Below are positions 1-14,400 of a stretch of DNA of 64,000 bases, in pieces. The translations under genes were made by a program, and so were the position numbers. Under the pieces are notes generated by a model. The model had not been told where the DNA came from, did not search any database, and saw only the letters and a program-made list of their open reading frames with translations. Within the stretch, counting starts at the first letter, position 1. Each line of letters begins with the position of its first letter. This DNA is from Panax quinquefolius (lineage: Eukaryota > Streptophyta > Magnoliopsida > Apiales > Araliaceae), in NCBI GenBank assembly GCA_020205615.1, contig CM035156.1:14452123-14516122 (forward strand), in the 5' to 3' direction.

Positions 1-1029
1 TGCTCGTCTGGCTATCTAGCAAGTGGGCGCTAGGCGCTTGGCTTGTGCTTGGCTTGGCCGCTAGCGCTTTGGGCATGTCTTGGGCCTTTGGTTTATTGTT
101 TGCTTCTTTGTGCTCCCAACACATATACCACAACTTAAATTAAGACTTATTCTAAAACCATAACCTAGATAAACTACATTCTAAAATAAAAGAAAACTAA
201 CCAACATTAAAGATTACCTAAATAAAATAAATAAATAAATAAATAACCTACACCACTTAGCAATTCAATAACCCTAAAAATGAGGGAAATGATTAGAAAT
301 ATGAGAATTTGACAAATGGATATTCTTCTATTGAGCTCATAAGTGCTTGGCTTCAGTAGCGCCCTTTTACAACCCCTCGCCATTCATAGGTGAGCATGAA
401 TTGGTATTTCATTCACCACCGGGAGGCGAGACCCTCGATTGGGTAGTCGTAGTGGCCATTAGTCAACCACTTGAAATAAGAATTCATGTTTCCTACCACA
501 AAATCAATTAAATATCGTGTTAGAGAACATAAGGGTGTAACAAAACCTAAATTATAAAAGTTTAACCACTAAATAAACTAACAAAAAAAAAATTAAACAA
601 AATAAAAGTAAAAATAGAAAATAACAATAAAAATTCTGGGGTTGCCTCCCGATTAGCGCTTAGTTTATAGTTTTGACTTGACTTTCTTCTGCTGTTCTAA
701 TCGAAAGGTTGACCAGATGTCCTTTCACGATCAACCTGACCCCATAGTAGTGTTTCAATCTCGTAGTTGACTTTGAAATTACATTTAGCATTCGGGTCTT
801 CCACCTCCACGACTCCGTGAGGATAAACTTTTGTAATGATAAATGGCCCGACCAACGGGTTTCAACTTTCTAGAAACAATTTAAGCCTTGAATTGTATAA
901 TAGCCTTTATTTGCAATGCTTGAAACTTTCTTTCCGAATTTTCTCATCAAGCCACCTCTTAACCTTTTCTTTATATAACTTCGCGTTCTCGTATGATTGG
1001 AGTCTGAATTCATCCATTTAGTTCAATTG

Positions 1030-1740
1030 TAAGAGGCGCTTCTCCGCATGACATGCATATCAAAGTTTAACTTCCGAATTGCCCAATAAGCCTTTGTGTT
1101 CTAGTTCAACTAGAAGATGGCGTGCCTTCCCATATCTATCTATCACATGCGGAGACATCCTATCGGAGTTTTGTAAGGTATCACGATATACCCATAAAGC
1201 ATCATCCAACTTACTAGCCCATCTTTTTCGACTAGGGTTCACTATCTTCTCGAGGATTCGCTTCACTTCTCGGTTAGATACCTCGGCTTGACCACTTGTT
1301 TGTGGATGGTAGCGATAGCTATCTTATGAGTGACTCCGTACTTAGCAAGAATAGTGAGAACCGCTTATTACAGAAGTGCGTGCCTTCATTACTAATGATT
1401 GCGAGGGAGTGCCAAATCTAGAGAAAATAGTCTTAGAATGAACGTAACCACAACTTTAGCATCATTGGTGGGCGATCTTTAACTTCTACCCACTTGAAAC
1501 GTAGTCCACCGCTAGAAGTATATAAGAGTTGCTAAAGATGATGGAAATGGTCCCATGAAGTCGATGCCCCAAACATCAAATAATTCGACTTCTAAGATCA
1601 TGTTTAGTGGCATCTCTTGTCGCTTTGATATATTACCCACTCTTTGGCATCTGTCACATTTCAATGAAAACACAGGCATCCTTAAAGAGTGTTGGCGGAA
1701 GAATCCACATTGAAGCACCTTAGTTGCCGTTCTTTCTCCC
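1030..1740 (-). pseudogene. Athila-like integrase, broken
   Basis: Two minus-strand open stretches belong to one integrase. 1512-1718 contains DVWGIDFMGPFP, the segment holding the first catalytic aspartate, preceded by zinc-finger-like cysteines (CDRCQRVGNI). 1060-1266 contains [17 protein letters not shown] and VELEHKG, the region around the third catalytic residue and its C-terminal extension. The second catalytic aspartate segment lies in the unreadable part between them. Frameshifts separate the pieces, so no active enzyme is encoded here. Confidence 0.75.
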
Positions 1741-2081
1741 GCATAAAATGTCCACCATAGTTAGATGCATGACATTGGTAGAGAATATTTTCCATTTCAA
1801 CTTCCTAACACACCTTCTTATTACTTGATCTCCACATTGTTTAAATAAAACGGCTCATCCATAAATCTTGTTTCACATCATGGAGAAATTTCTTCTTACA
1901 TTGACTTGTTAAATCTGGCGGAAACACCTTACTCACAATGAAATTTACATAATCTGCATACCATGGAGTATCCATCCTTACCACAACAGTTGTTCATCCG
2001 GAAAAATTCATTGATCATTTGTTGTCATCATCTTTTTAGTTCGCATTCTCTAATCGTGATAAATGATCGTAAGAACTTTGA

Positions 2082-3652
2082 TTATACATTTCTTTTTCGG
2101 TCCGGGATCTCAAAGTGAAACTCTTGTAGCAATAATACCCATCTAATTAATCTCGGCCTCGCATCCTTCTTTGCTATTAAGTACTTAATTGCCGAATGAT
2201 CTGTAAACACGATCACTTTTGTCCCAATCAAATATGATCGAAATTTATCAAATGCATAAACAACTACTAATAGCTCCTTCTCGGTAGTGGTATAATTCAG
2301 TTGGGCATCCGTTAATGTCTTACTAGCATAGTATATAGCATGAAAAAATTTTATCCTTTTAGTTGGCCAAGAATGCGCCAATCGCGCAAAGTCGCTAGCA
2401 TCACACATTAATTGAATGGGATACTCGATCTGCACTATGATTACGGTGCGGTAACAAGTTTCTTCTTGACACATCAAAAGCTTCTAGGCATGCTTGATCA
2501 AAGTTGAATGGGACATCCTTCTCCAAAAGATTGCAAAGTGGTTTCATGATTTTGGAGAAGTCTTTTATAAATCGTCTATAGAAACCAGCGTGTCCCAAAA
2601 AACTTCGAATACCCTTTACTGAAATAGGTGGTGGTAGGCTCTCGATGGTTTTGATCTTAGCTCTATCAACTTCAATTCCTTTTGATGACACTCGATGACC
2701 CAAGATTATTCCTCTTTTGCACCATAAAATGACATTTCTCCCAGTTTAAAACCAAATTCGTTTCCATACACCGTTTGAGCACGAGAGTGAGATTTTCCAA
2801 ACAATAATCAAATGAATCCCCAAAAACTGAAAAATCATCCGTAAATACCTCGAGATTTTGTTCGACCATATCGGAGAAAATAGCCATCATACACCCGTTG
2901 AAATGTCGTAAGTGCATTACATAATCCAAAAGACATTCTGCAAAAAAGCAAAGGTACCATATGGGCATGTGAATGTCGTCTTCTCCCGATCCTCGGTCTG
3001 CAATGGCAATCTGGTTATAACCTTTGAGTATCCATCCAAAAGACAATAATACTATGTATCCTGCAAGCACTGTCCAACATCCGATCTATGAATGGTAGAG
3101 GAAAATGGTCCTTACGAGTGGCATTGTTCAACTTTCTATAATCCATACACACCTTCAACCCGTAATCGCTTTTGAGTCGGGATCAATTCATTATGCTCAT
3201 TCGCAACTCATCGCTTTCCCTTTCTTTGGCACACAATGAATCGGACTTACCATGAGCTTATCTGAGATAGGGTAGATAATTCCCGCATCCAACCATTTAA
3301 TGATTTCCTTTTTTATAACTTCCTTCATGATGGGATTGAGTCTTCGTTGTTGTTCAATAATCGATTTCACTTCATCTTGCAATAGAATCTTATGCATGCA
3401 AATTGATGGGCTTATTCCCTTGATATCCACAAGAGTCCACCCAAGAGCAGTCTTGAATTGCCGAAGTACCCTTAGTAGCTTTTCTTCTTGAACCTTATTA
3501 AGTGATGCAGAAATAATAACTAGAAAGGTAGAAGAAGAACCAAGGTAGGCATACCGTAGATGGTTAGGCAATGGCTTAAGTTCCAAGGTGGGCGGTTCTT
3601 CTAAAGATGATTTTACCTTTTCATCCGGCTTTCCCAAAATCCATAGGTTCAA
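2082..3652 (-). pseudogene. Athila-like reverse transcriptase and RNase H, broken
   Basis: Three overlapping open stretches form one RT-RNase H. 3197-3652 is the N-terminal part with the QQRRLNPIMKEV segment. 2672-3070 holds the catalytic FTDDFSVFG (the YxDD box of this lineage) near 2840. 2401-2703 contains the thumb segment IRSFLGHAGFYRRFIKDFS. 2082-2477 is RNase H with LMCDASDFA and [22 protein letters not shown]. Frame changes at about 3150, 2690 and 2440 break the reading. The product would copy element RNA into cDNA in cytoplasmic particles. Confidence 0.82.
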
Positions 3653-3814
3653 ATTTTTGCAAACTTCGTGTGAACTTGGTCTTTGAATCTAACATTTGAA
3701 CCCATTCTAGCACAGTTGAATCATCAAATAAATTTTCACTAACCAATGCACTTTCAAGAGGGTCTTCATTCATAAATTCACTAAATACCTCTCTAGTTGC
3801 TTCTTGAATCGATC

Positions 3815-4080
3815 AACTCTAAAGCACTCTTCCTCTCCTTCTTCGAAATTTCATAACCTTGAAAACATTAAACGTTACTTCTTCATCTTGGACTCTCATC
3901 GTTAACTCTCCCTTTTGTACATCAATTAATATCCTTCTAGTGGCTAAAAATGGTCTTCCAAGGATAATGGGTATGTCTTTATCCTCTTCATAGTCCAACA
4001 CAATGAAGTCAGCTGGAAATATGAATTTGTCCACCTTCACTAATATGTCTTCCACAATGCCCCTAGGGTATGTCATTTGA
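3815..4080 (-). pseudogene. Athila-like aspartic protease region
   Basis: The stretch [18 protein letters not shown] followed by [20 protein letters not shown] matches the C-terminal half of the Athila aspartic protease, where [10 protein letters not shown] is the conserved flap-distal block. The catalytic aspartate motif would lie upstream at about 4080-4200 but is not readable in the same frame. It sits between gag and RT as expected for Ty3/gypsy pol. Confidence 0.7.
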
Positions 4081-4099
4081 TCTATCTACGAGTGTAAAG

Positions 4100-6032
4100 A
4101 GATATTTGTTGGCTTTGGTCTTTGGTAATCCTAATCGAGTGTAGATCGAAAGCGGCATCAAGTTAATACTCGCACCCAAATCACACCTGAACATCTCATT
4201 AAAGAAGCTGGGGCCCAATCGTTACGGTATGGTGAAGCTACCCGATCCTTCAACTTGGTGGTAACTTTCTTTGCGAAATTAAGGCTACATTCTTCCATCA
4301 ACGCCTACGATTTCAAACTCCCCTAGCTTCCTCTTTCTTGCTAAAATATCTTTCATGAATTTTGCATAGCTAAGCATTTGTTCTAAAGCATCTGTGAATG
4401 GAATGTTGATTTGCGACTTTTGAACACTTCTAAAATTTTGAAAATTGTCTATCTAATTTCTCGCTTTTGAAATCTTTGAGGAAACAGCGCGGTTAATACA
4501 TTTGTTGTTTGCTTATCTTCTTGTTGTTTTTTACAACATTTTCCCATTTACTTTCTCTCTCGAATTTCCACTCTCTTTTCACCATCCTCGTGAGAAATTA
4601 TTTTCTTTTGTCCGCCTCTAAATTTGTAGTCAACTCCTTCCCACTTCGAAAGTGTAATCGCCTTACAATGTTCATTTCCATCATTCCTTGGATTTTTCTC
4701 CGTATCACTAGGTAAAGAACACGGAGTTCTAGTATTCAAAGCACTAGCTATACGCCTTGATTTGGTTCTCAAGATTCTTTATTACGGTGATTGGTTTTTC
4801 GTTGTGGCTTCAAACCGAGTTGCCAATCTTGCCAATAATTCTTCCATTTGTGATAGCTTATCGGGTTGATGAGGTTGTGGGTGTTGTTGAGATTGTTGAT
4901 GTGGTGAAATCCGGTGGATATGATTGCCTTGAGAGCTTGGGCTTGAACATGTGACCATTATTACTCCAAGAAAAATTGGAGTTGTTTCTCACTCCTGGAT
5001 TGTAACTGTTTGGATAACTGCCCTGCTTCTGTTATAACTGGAAACAAACTGGACTGACTCAGGATTTATTGCACATCGATCACTTGAGTGGCTACCCGCA
5101 CATATTTCACAAATAGTTTCCATTTTCAAAAGCGTTGTACCCAAGTGCATCTATCTTCTTTGTAGGCGTAATCTGAGCTATCACTTGAGTGATAATCTTT
5201 GTCATCGCATCCACTTCATAAACACTTACCGTCCTTGTTTGAGTCGTTATTCTTTGTTGTGCCACTGATAATTATTAGCTGCCATGGTTTCAAGCAATTG
5301 ATACCCCTCATCACAATTCTTGGCCATAATAGCTCCTCCCGCTGCAGCATCTATACTCGATCTCACCGTCTCTGAATAAACCATTATAAAAAGTTTGCAC
5401 CGCCATTTAGGAATCCCATGGTGTGGACATTTTCTCAATGAGTCTTTAAATCTCTCCCATGCTTCATATAGTGATTACGAATCGTCTTTGAATGAAAGAG
5501 AATATATCGTTCATGACTTTCTTTGTTTTTTTTGCGGTAAGGAAAAACTTTGTAAGAAATTTACGGCTAGGTCGTTCCATGTAGTAATCGAGCACGGTGG
5601 TAGTGAATGGAGCCAACTCTTACCCTTATCTCTCGAGAGTAAATGGAAACAACCTTAGCCTTATTGCATCCTCGACACATTATTATACTTGAAAGTATCG
5701 CATGATTTCTATAAAAGTCGACTATGTGATCGTTCGGATCATCATTTGGTAACCCTCAAATGGACATGAATTTTGAATCATCTGTATTGTCCCGGTTTAT
5801 CTCAAAACATGTAGCGATAATAATGGGAGCCTCGTAATACTCGATGAATTTCAAGAACTCCGCAACAGAAGCATAATCCCATGATCTTTTTGCTCTTCTT
5901 CACCATAGTATCTTTCTTATCAAGTGCCTCTTGGTTTTTTTTAACCCACTTACATACGCAAATCTGAAACCTTTTTTTGTCGATGTCGTCCTCGTAAGGC
6001 AATAAATCTAGCTTCTTAGATCGCGTTTGCAT
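4100..6032 (-). pseudogene. Athila-like gag, broken
   Basis: The probable start is the methionine at 6032 (MQTRSKKLDLLPYEDD). Around 5110-5040 the minus strand reads as a zinc knuckle (C-x2-SHSSDRC) followed by INPESVQFV, and 5040-4920 reads NNSNFSWSNN, both typical of Athila gag. The rest is scattered over three frames with many stops. Gag would form the capsid and bind RNA. Recognisable but not functional. Confidence 0.6.
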
Positions 6033-6379
6033 ACACTAGTCAAGAACACCTGAATAGAACAGAAAAAAGAAAAGTTTAAATTAAGATTAACGCTATAAAA
6101 ATCAATAATGTAATTTTAATGATTTTTTGACCTTTTTCTTCTTCGAAATGACCAATTTGTCCATCCAGCTCCAACCTACAAGAAATAAACACAAAACAGA
6201 TAAAAAAAATACTAAAAAAACAATTAAAGATAGCAATAATTAAGTTTAATAATATCGGATTCATAGGTATAAAACCTACTCATCAGTACTCTTATTCCTA
6301 ACTTGGGGTATCTTAAAATGTGGGGGTGTCTAGCTAAAGTAGCTATACCAGAATTTAAAAAGAAATAAAATTGGATATG

Positions 6380-7790
6380 TTTCAAATAGTGTTGCATTTA
6401 GACTTTTTATAACTGAAGATGACCTTAAAACTTATGAAGAAACAATGAAATTATTTGATGCAATCTTTTGAAAAGATGTTATCCATTATGAGTAATCATA
6501 CATGAGAGCTAGTTATTTTGTCTAAAAAGAAGTAAATCTATTGGGTGTTTAAAAAGAAGTTAAAAGTTGACCGGTCTATTGATAATTTTAAAGCAAGTTT
6601 TTCAGTACTTGTTGTTATGTGCTAATGTTCAACATTATGTGAAATTCTTGTGAATTATTTTAATGTGCACTTCGTGCAATAATGTGATAATAACTGTTAA
6701 TAATCTGTTGATAATTTAAGTTAATTGTTCTATGTGAACTATATAATTTGAGAAATGCGAAGTATGAGCATTATGAAGAATGTATAAAATGCTAATTATA
6801 CATATGATGTGAAGCATGAGAAATGTGATATATTCATGAGATACAAAGTATGAAAATTGTGATGTGGTTATTTATTTATATGTGAATGATTTGATGATAT
6901 TTGGTACTGATGAGAAAGTTTTGAAAACTATTAAACAATTTTATTCTCTAAATTTGACATGAAAAATAAACTTGATTCTTGGCATGAGAATTACTAAAAA
7001 TGCATATGGTTTATTTTTATTATGTGGAATTCTTAAGAAATTTAATTTCTTTAATGAAGAGTCATTAGGAACACCTTGTGACTCTAGTGTGTGCATTTAA
7101 AGAAAAATAAAGGGGATTGGTATTGCACAAATTGAAGATGCCAGAATCATTGATAGTGTAATGTACTTAATGAATTGTACTCGACCTGATATTGAATATG
7201 TCATTAGTAGACTTGGCAGATTCATTAGAATGCATTGTCACGTCTAATGAGGTATTTAAAAGGAACAATTAATGTAAGTGTACATTTTTTTGATAATCCT
7301 ATTGTTTTTGAAAGATATTGTGATGCTAATTGGGTATCTGCTAATGATGAAACAAGCTCCACAAGTGGATACGTGTTTACTTTAAGTGGATGAGTTGTTT
7401 CGTGGAGATCTGCTAAACAAACTTGTACTGTTAAATCTATTATGAAATCTGAATTTATTGCATTAGAATTGACAGGTACAGAAGCAGTGTGGCTGAGGAA
7501 TTTATTGGCAGACATAACGTTGTGGTCTAAACCAATTCCTTCCTTCTATATCTCTGCATTGTGATTCTCAAGCTGCTATTGGAAGAGTAATGAATCATGT
7601 GTATAATGGGAAACAAAGACGTATTCGCTTGAGATATAATGAAGACTGATCAGTAAATGGTGTTATTTCCATGGAATTTGTGAGGTCTGAAAAGGCTTAC
7701 AAAGGGATTAATTAAAAGAGTGTCCAAGAAGCATCCAGAGGGATGGGACCATTGCCAACATCTTGAGTAAGTAATACGTGATGGAAACCC
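6380..7790 (+). pseudogene. Ty1/copia pol remnant (RT and RNase H)
   Basis: Plus-strand translation near 6862-6930 gives LYVNDLMIFGTDEKVLKT, the copia RT active-site region with YVDD changed to YVND. At 7310-7480 it reads ERYCDANWVSANDETSSTSG and then SWRSAKQTC...KSEFIAL, the copia RNase H. The end of RNase H, with DSQAAI, is near 7560-7580. In-frame stops occur, for example after FTLSG. The gag and integrase parts are not seen, so this is a 5'-truncated copy. Confidence 0.78.
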
Positions 7791-8340
7791 AACCCATGTG
7801 ATTGTAAATCCCATGAATTGGGTTCAATGGGTAACAACAAGTCACGTAATTACTTAATTATAGCACTACAATTATTTATATCCCTTCTTGTGTACATGTG
7901 GTGCTTTCTGACAAATTATGAAAGGATGAATCGTTTAGATTCTTAATGAAACTCATAGCCCTAAAGGGTGGTGTATGTCAGTATACACTTGATGGGTTCA
8001 CCTATATAAAGGTGGAAGTGTAGGTCGCTTCCTATGAGAGTCTTTGGCATACTCTCTAGAGCCTTTATGAAAATATGGGATATGGCGCATGGCCTAGAAT
8101 GCGTCCAACCGCGGACTTGGGTGGATTTAGGATTTTTTGATATGTGTGCAAGTTCAATTGATTGTATCACAGATAATGGGTTCAAGAATATAATTCACCT
8201 ATAATCTACAGTCATGAGCTTGTTCCACTAAGTGTCGATTCAAACCCACAAGGTATCGACGTTATGTATCTAAAATCCATTGCCCTTCTCACTTCCTTTT
8301 AATTTTTCTATCTTTGATAATTTTGAATCATGTGGGGGAT

Positions 8341-8839
8341 TGTTGGTTATGCTTAAAAGTTATTATTATTTCCTTTAATACCCTAGCAGTTATGAGCTTT
8401 TATTGGCATTATTCCCCCCAATTGTAACTCCCAAGCGTTTCATTAAAACCATTAAATTCTCCAACTTTCCTAGTTTCTTATAAGGGATAAGAGAAAACAT
8501 AAACAAAATAATCAGTTTTTTCATCTTCTTAGTTTATGTTCATGAAGAAAAAGATACACACACTTTATTCTTCTTCTTCATATTATCTCTGTGTATCCTA
8601 TTCTTCTCGATATATTCAACTCTTATACTCTGTTAATTGGACAATCCACATAGAAAAGTCCAAAGCCTCCTTCCGTGAGTACACACGATCGGAGACTTCG
8701 TGAGATTGAATCTGAGAGAAAACCGCCGTTCCCATTTGTACCTATGATTATTATCGATTGAAATGAAATCACTTTTTAGGACAGTAGCTACGCTACGCCT
8801 CGATTTTTCAGCTAAGTTGTTCTAATTTACTATATTATT
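8341..8839 (+). mobile_element. Probable 3' LTR of the copia remnant
   Basis: A purine-rich tract (GTGGGGGAT, 8332-8340) is followed by TGTTGGTTATG, the usual polypurine tract and LTR start arrangement of copia elements. The sequence then runs without coding potential until the Tekay LTR begins at 8840. I see no second copy in the window and no clear 3' CA end, so the LTR may have been cut by the next insertion. Confidence 0.5.
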
Positions 8840-11429
8840 TGTGACGCCCCCAAAATAGGTATACATCACTCATTCTAAGTTGTCAATACATGGTACAGAA
8901 ACAACTACAACTTTATTATTACAACAGTAAAACTGTGAGTTTGAATACAAATATTATCTTCTAGACAATATCTATACTCAAATAAATCCTCATCACATTT
9001 ATTGATATATTATTTTACAAAAATGGTGAGGACTACTAAACAACTCTCTCTAGAACCTTCATTCTATACCCCAGAAGCTACGTACTCGCTTATATTCTAG
9101 CCTCCAGAAAAAAAATGGAACAAAAAGGAAAAGAGTGAGCTCAACTAGCCCGATAAAGAATATTATGACTAAGATAATATCTGACAAATTATCGTTAGTC
9201 TTGACGGGGAAAAATCTAATAGAATACAATAGATGACAAATTTTAAATCAATATTACATGATGAAAATAATAATTCATTAGAAGAGTTAAGTAGAGAATG
9301 CAAACTACTATCTTACATGTATGAATTTAAAAGTTCATCGTCTATCTTTTATCCTGTAACATCAATCAATATATATCCGGAATCAAATATTCATATTTGC
9401 ACTACTGAGCGAAAGATATTCATCGATTGGTCATATTCATCTAAACACTGCTTCATCTTTTGCACTACGGGCCAAAGATATTCTTGAAAATCATTCATCT
9501 TTGCCTTTCTGAGCCAAAGATATTCCATAATATCATTTTAAAATGAAGATGATGAAAATATTTTTAAAGAAATGAATCTAGTGAAACAAAATGACAAGGA
9601 TTAAGGATTAAGGATTAGTACTTTTGTTTTATCCACGTCCAAAAATACCTCAAAAATAATCACGGTGGTGTAAAATTCAAGAATGATCAAAACATGGATA
9701 CAATCAAAGCTAGTATCCGAATAAATATTTTGAGACGAAAAGAAAATTTTTCATTTTTCGATGAATAGTCTTAGTATTCGTGAATAATGTATAAGTATAT
9801 CGTGAATAGTGTCGATATCGTGAATAGTAACTCAGACACCAAAAGTTCCAAATTTGATAAAAACTTCGATCAATATTTCAACATAATGATATTGAAGAAA
9901 TAATATCATTACGAAAAAATAATATCCACTTACCTCGAAAAAGACATGACTTAGTTGAAACAGGATATTGACTATAACTTGAACTTGTACCGTATAGCAA
10001 TACTCAAAGTATACTCAAAATACTCACAAGAATACGCTCGATAATATAGAGAGAAAACTTGATTTACGGTGTAATTTTCAATTCTAACCTAAACACCTAT
10101 TTATAGGAAAATCTTAGAACACAAAGCGAAAATTTAATATAATATTAATATATAAATTAAATTTTCCTACTCGCCAACCTTCCAAGAATTGAATTCAGCT
10201 CATTCAACACACATGTAACAACACAATAATGAAAAAACGTTTTTGTTATTTAAAATATTTTAAACTTCCAAAATCCATTATTTGAACTTGAACTTCAATA
10301 ATTCATAATAAATAGCCCTTTTATTAGAAAATTCGAATCTCGCGATTTTTATATAGGAAATTCAATTCTCTACAACTTTGCGGAAGAAAGTTTTTCCAAA
10401 TTCCAAACGAAATTGGCCAAAAATCCATAAGCGGAGGCGATTTCTGACATTTATAATCAAATTTCGATCGATAAATGGGGTCCAGAGCATGTTTAACATG
10501 TTTTAAACATTTATTGCAACAAAAATACTCTTCCTCCTCGTATACTCATATATCCCACATTACGTTGTAAAAATATCACCATTATTATATTATTAAAATA
10601 TAATAATATATTTAAATGAATTATTTTATCGAGAAAAGATAAAATTTCAATTTTCAACAATTGTCACGTTAAAATCTTTCTCCATCTATATCCACATAAA
10701 ATCAATATTTTCCTCATCATATGAATCAATAATTAATTATTCACAAATAATATTCTGAAATCACAATATTGACAACGAGTTCCTCGAGGAAGGGGCTTTC
10801 GATAAAATTTCTCACTTCTTGGCGCATGATTAGGTGACCAAACCTCTCCTTAGAGCAAACTTTCTAGACATTGCCAATAATATTATCTAATAATATTATT
10901 AGGATAATATGAATTATTGCATCGATAATGAAAAATCTTGTGTAATGACAATTATTGAAACAATGATAATATAAAATATCAACGCAAACAATTATTAAAT
11001 CAATAAAATACTAAACGATAATTCTCATAACCATTATTAAGTAGTGCCTTCTTACGTAAGAATCAATAATTGGTGCGTCTGCAATCTTCTTCTGTTTTTA
11101 ACCAAGAGTATTTTAACGATGATTAACGGTAACAACTTCTGTAGTTATTTTAACTAACTTATATTTGTCGTTTTCTTCATCCAATCGCTTTTTTCGTTAT
11201 GGGGCCCACACATGCATGTGCAGATCGTACGAATATTCCCAAAGCGATCTGAATATTCCACGACCAAACGAATATTCCCAAGCAACAATGAATATTTTAT
11301 AACCACTTGCTTATTTTGAAATATTTGCGTATTTTACCCATAACTATCCACATTAATCAAATCAACCCTTACTATTTCAAAATAATAAATAGAAAATTAA
11401 ATTTCATTAATAATAAGTTGGGGTCTTAC
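8840..11429 (-). repeat. 3' LTR of Tekay-like element A (long LTR)
   Basis: On the minus strand this LTR begins at about 11429 with a damaged TGTAAGACCCC and ends at 8840 with GGGGGCGTCACA. It is 2590 bp. Close copies lie at 16162-18301 (same strand), 20381-23096 and 26860-29457 (opposite strand). A TATA box (TATAAATA on the minus strand) lies at about 10106-10099. Three stem-loop units with GGCC-x-GTAGTGC-like loops lie at 9388-9527, downstream of the TATA box in the transcribed direction. It abuts a polypurine tract (GGAGGGAGGT at 11438-11430). Confidence 0.88.
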
Positions 11430-11435
11430 TGACCT

Positions 11436-14400
11436 CCCTCCTTATGAAATTTAAGTCCTCGAAATTGGCGTATGTACACAGTGTTTGAAAAGGTGAGGAT
11501 ACCTCGCTTTCATTTAGTTTCAATTCCCGGTCATTTCCTCTATAACATGATTCCTCCACAAAACTTTAACTTGTGGTATGACCTTTCTTGGCGTAGGACA
11601 TGCTCATTCCTATCCAAGATCTTGGCGGTACCTCCTCGTGCGTTAAGTCTTGGTTATCTCGTCCGGTTTAACTTATAACGTGGTTGGGTCTTTCACATAT
11701 TCTGAAATACGGATATATGAAACACATTATGAACACGAGACATACTTGGAGATAGCGCGAGTCTATAGGCTACATTTCTACTACGGTTAAAATTTGAAAT
11801 GGACGATAAATCGTGGATTGAGCTTTCCTCTCTTCCCAAATCTTGTAACTCCCTTCCATGGAAGCAACTTCGCGACAATACATGATCCCCTATACTAAAT
11901 TCCCGTCCTTTCGATGAAGATCCGCATAACTCTTTTGTCGATCTTGTGCCGTTTGTATAAGTTGTCGAATCATTTGGATCTTTTCGGTGTAGTCATACGT
12001 CTTAACTTCGGGTCCCAACAATGTTGTTTCACCCTTTCGTCCCAACATATTGGAGAGCGACATTTTAATCCATATAATGCTTGAATGGAGCCACACTTAT
12101 ACTTGCACGATAAGCTTTGTTGTTGTAGGAGAATTCCACCATGGTAAATACTTATCCCAATTGCCCTTGAAGTCTGGGACCACGAGTCTTAATAGATCTT
12201 TAAGAGTTTGAATAGTCCTCTCGATTGTCCGTCTGGTTTGGGGATGGTATCTTTGAACTAAATCGCAAAATCCGTGTCCATAGCTTTTTGCAAGCTAACC
12301 CAAAATCTTGAAGTGAATCTTGGGTCACGATCCAAAACTATGGATACAGGGCATGCCATGCAACCTCACAATCTCATTCACGTCATATACTAGCAAGGCG
12401 TTCGAGGAATAAGTCTCCGTGTCGGCAAGAAATGAAGCGGACTTGGTTAATCTATCAACAATAACCCAAATAGCATTGATGCCTTGAAAACGTAGGAAGA
12501 CCCGTGCTTGAAATCCATGGTAATGTGTTCCCACTTCCATTTGAATCTCAAGTGGTTCTGACGGATCCTTAGGTACTAGATGCTCGCTTTTACCGTTGAC
12601 AAGTTAAACACATCGAGATAAACTTTGCAATCTCTCTCTTCGTATTGTTCCACCAAAATGTATGTGAAGATCACGATACATTTTAGTACTTCCGAGATGG
12701 ATTGCAAATGGTGTATTGTGTGCCTCCATCATAATCTTGTACTTCAAATCGAGTCGTTAGGGACCTGAAAGTCTAGAGTGGACTCAAAGTATTCCTTCTT
12801 CATCAATTCTAAGCTTAGGAATAGCTCCTTCTTGTACTTTCTTCTTCATACGCATCGACTCACGATTGGTGGCTTGAGCGACCTTAACTTTTTCTATTAA
12901 AGTTGGCTCTGTCGTATACTTGACATCATCGCACTCATTCCGCATATGATCTTCTACTCAATCGTCGGCTACCACGTTAAACTTTTCCGGGATGGTATTG
13001 AATAGTGTGGTCGTAGTCTTTCAATAGCTCGAGCCAGCGTCATTTGCCGCGTGTTGAGTTCTTTTTGAGTGAAGAAATATTTAAGGCTTTTATGGTGCAG
13101 AATATATCTCCACTTTCTCCCCGTATAGATAGTGCCTCCATATCTTTAAGCGGCAACTTGACTTACCAACTCTAGATCATGAGTAGGATAATTCCTCTCA
13201 TACTCTTTAAGTTGTCGCGAGGCATAGGCTATGACTTTCCCACGTTGCATGAGAACACATCCTAACCCTTTGCACGAAGCATCGCTTATAGATAACAAAT
13301 CCATCCAACCGGATGGTATTGTTAGAAACAGTCTTAGAAATAAGTCTCCTCTTAAGCTCTTGGAAACTCTTCTCGCATTCTTGGCTCCAAATGAATTTTG
13401 TATCCTTAGGAGTTAAATTTGGGTTAATGGAGTAGCGATTAGAAAACCCTTCCACGAATCTCCGATAATAACCATTAAACCCAAAAAGCTTCGTGCTTGA
13501 TCCGTCAAACTTGGTTGCTCCAACTTTGTATTGCTTGATCTTGGCGGGTCCACGGATACTCCATGTTTTGACACCACGTGCCCAAGAAATGCTACTTCCT
13601 CGAGCGAACTTCGCATTTCTTCAATTTGGCATATAGTTTGTTTTCACGAAGCCTTTGGAGTACCGACTTCAAATGGTGCTCATGATCTTCCACGACTTTT
13701 GGAATATATGAGGATGTCATCAATAAAAACAACAACAAATGCGATCCAAATATTCCTTGAATACTCGGTTCATCATATCCATGAAAGCGCGCGAGGAGCA
13801 TTAGTCAATCAGAAAGACATGACTAAGAATTCATAATGCCCGTCTGAGTTCTAAAAGCGGTCTTTGGAATATCCTCGATTCTAATCTTGATGATATCCGA
13901 GCGAAGATCGATTTTTGAAAAGAATTGTGCCCCTTGCATTTGGTCGAACAAGTCATCAATATGAGGTGAGGATACCTATTCTTGATGGTGACATGGTTCA
14001 TTCCAGATAGTCGATACAAAATCGCATACTCCGTCTTTCTTCTTTACGAATAAAATAAGAGCACCCCAGGAGATGTCTTGGGGCCGAATGAAACCGATGT
14101 CCAACAATTCACGTAGTTGGACCTTTAACTCCAGAAGTTCAATAGGAGCCATTCGATATGGGGTTTTAGAAATGGGCTTTGTGCGGGTTGAAGATCAATA
14201 AAGAATTGACTTCACGTTACGGGGTAGGCAGGGAAGTTCTTGAAAATCGTCGGAAAATCGATAACAACGAATATTATTCAAATTTGGCGTGTCTTTATTC
14301 AAATCCATAACATGGGCTAAGAAAGCTTGACATCCGTTTTTCAATAAGCGAATAGCTTTATGATTAGATATGGCGATGATTGATTTTAATGGTTTAGTTG

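Larger units (their letters stand above)
1..6270 (-). mobile_element. Decayed Athila-like Ty3/gypsy retrotransposon
   Basis: Fragments on the minus strand run in the order gag (about 6032-4100), protease (4080-3815), reverse transcriptase (3650-2480), RNase H (2480-2080) and integrase (1740-1030), which is the Ty3/gypsy order. The protein wording around 3197-3652, with SPSICMHKIL and WLDAGIIYPISD, is typical of the Athila lineage. Every domain is split by stops and frameshifts. The left 640 bases are a 3' non-coding tail: the stretch near 640-660 (GGTTGCCTCCC) is what usually follows Athila pol. I could not find a clear LTR pair or primer binding site, so the ends are approximate. The Athila call rests on recognised protein wording and is quite firm; the exact limits are not. 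Confidence 0.8.
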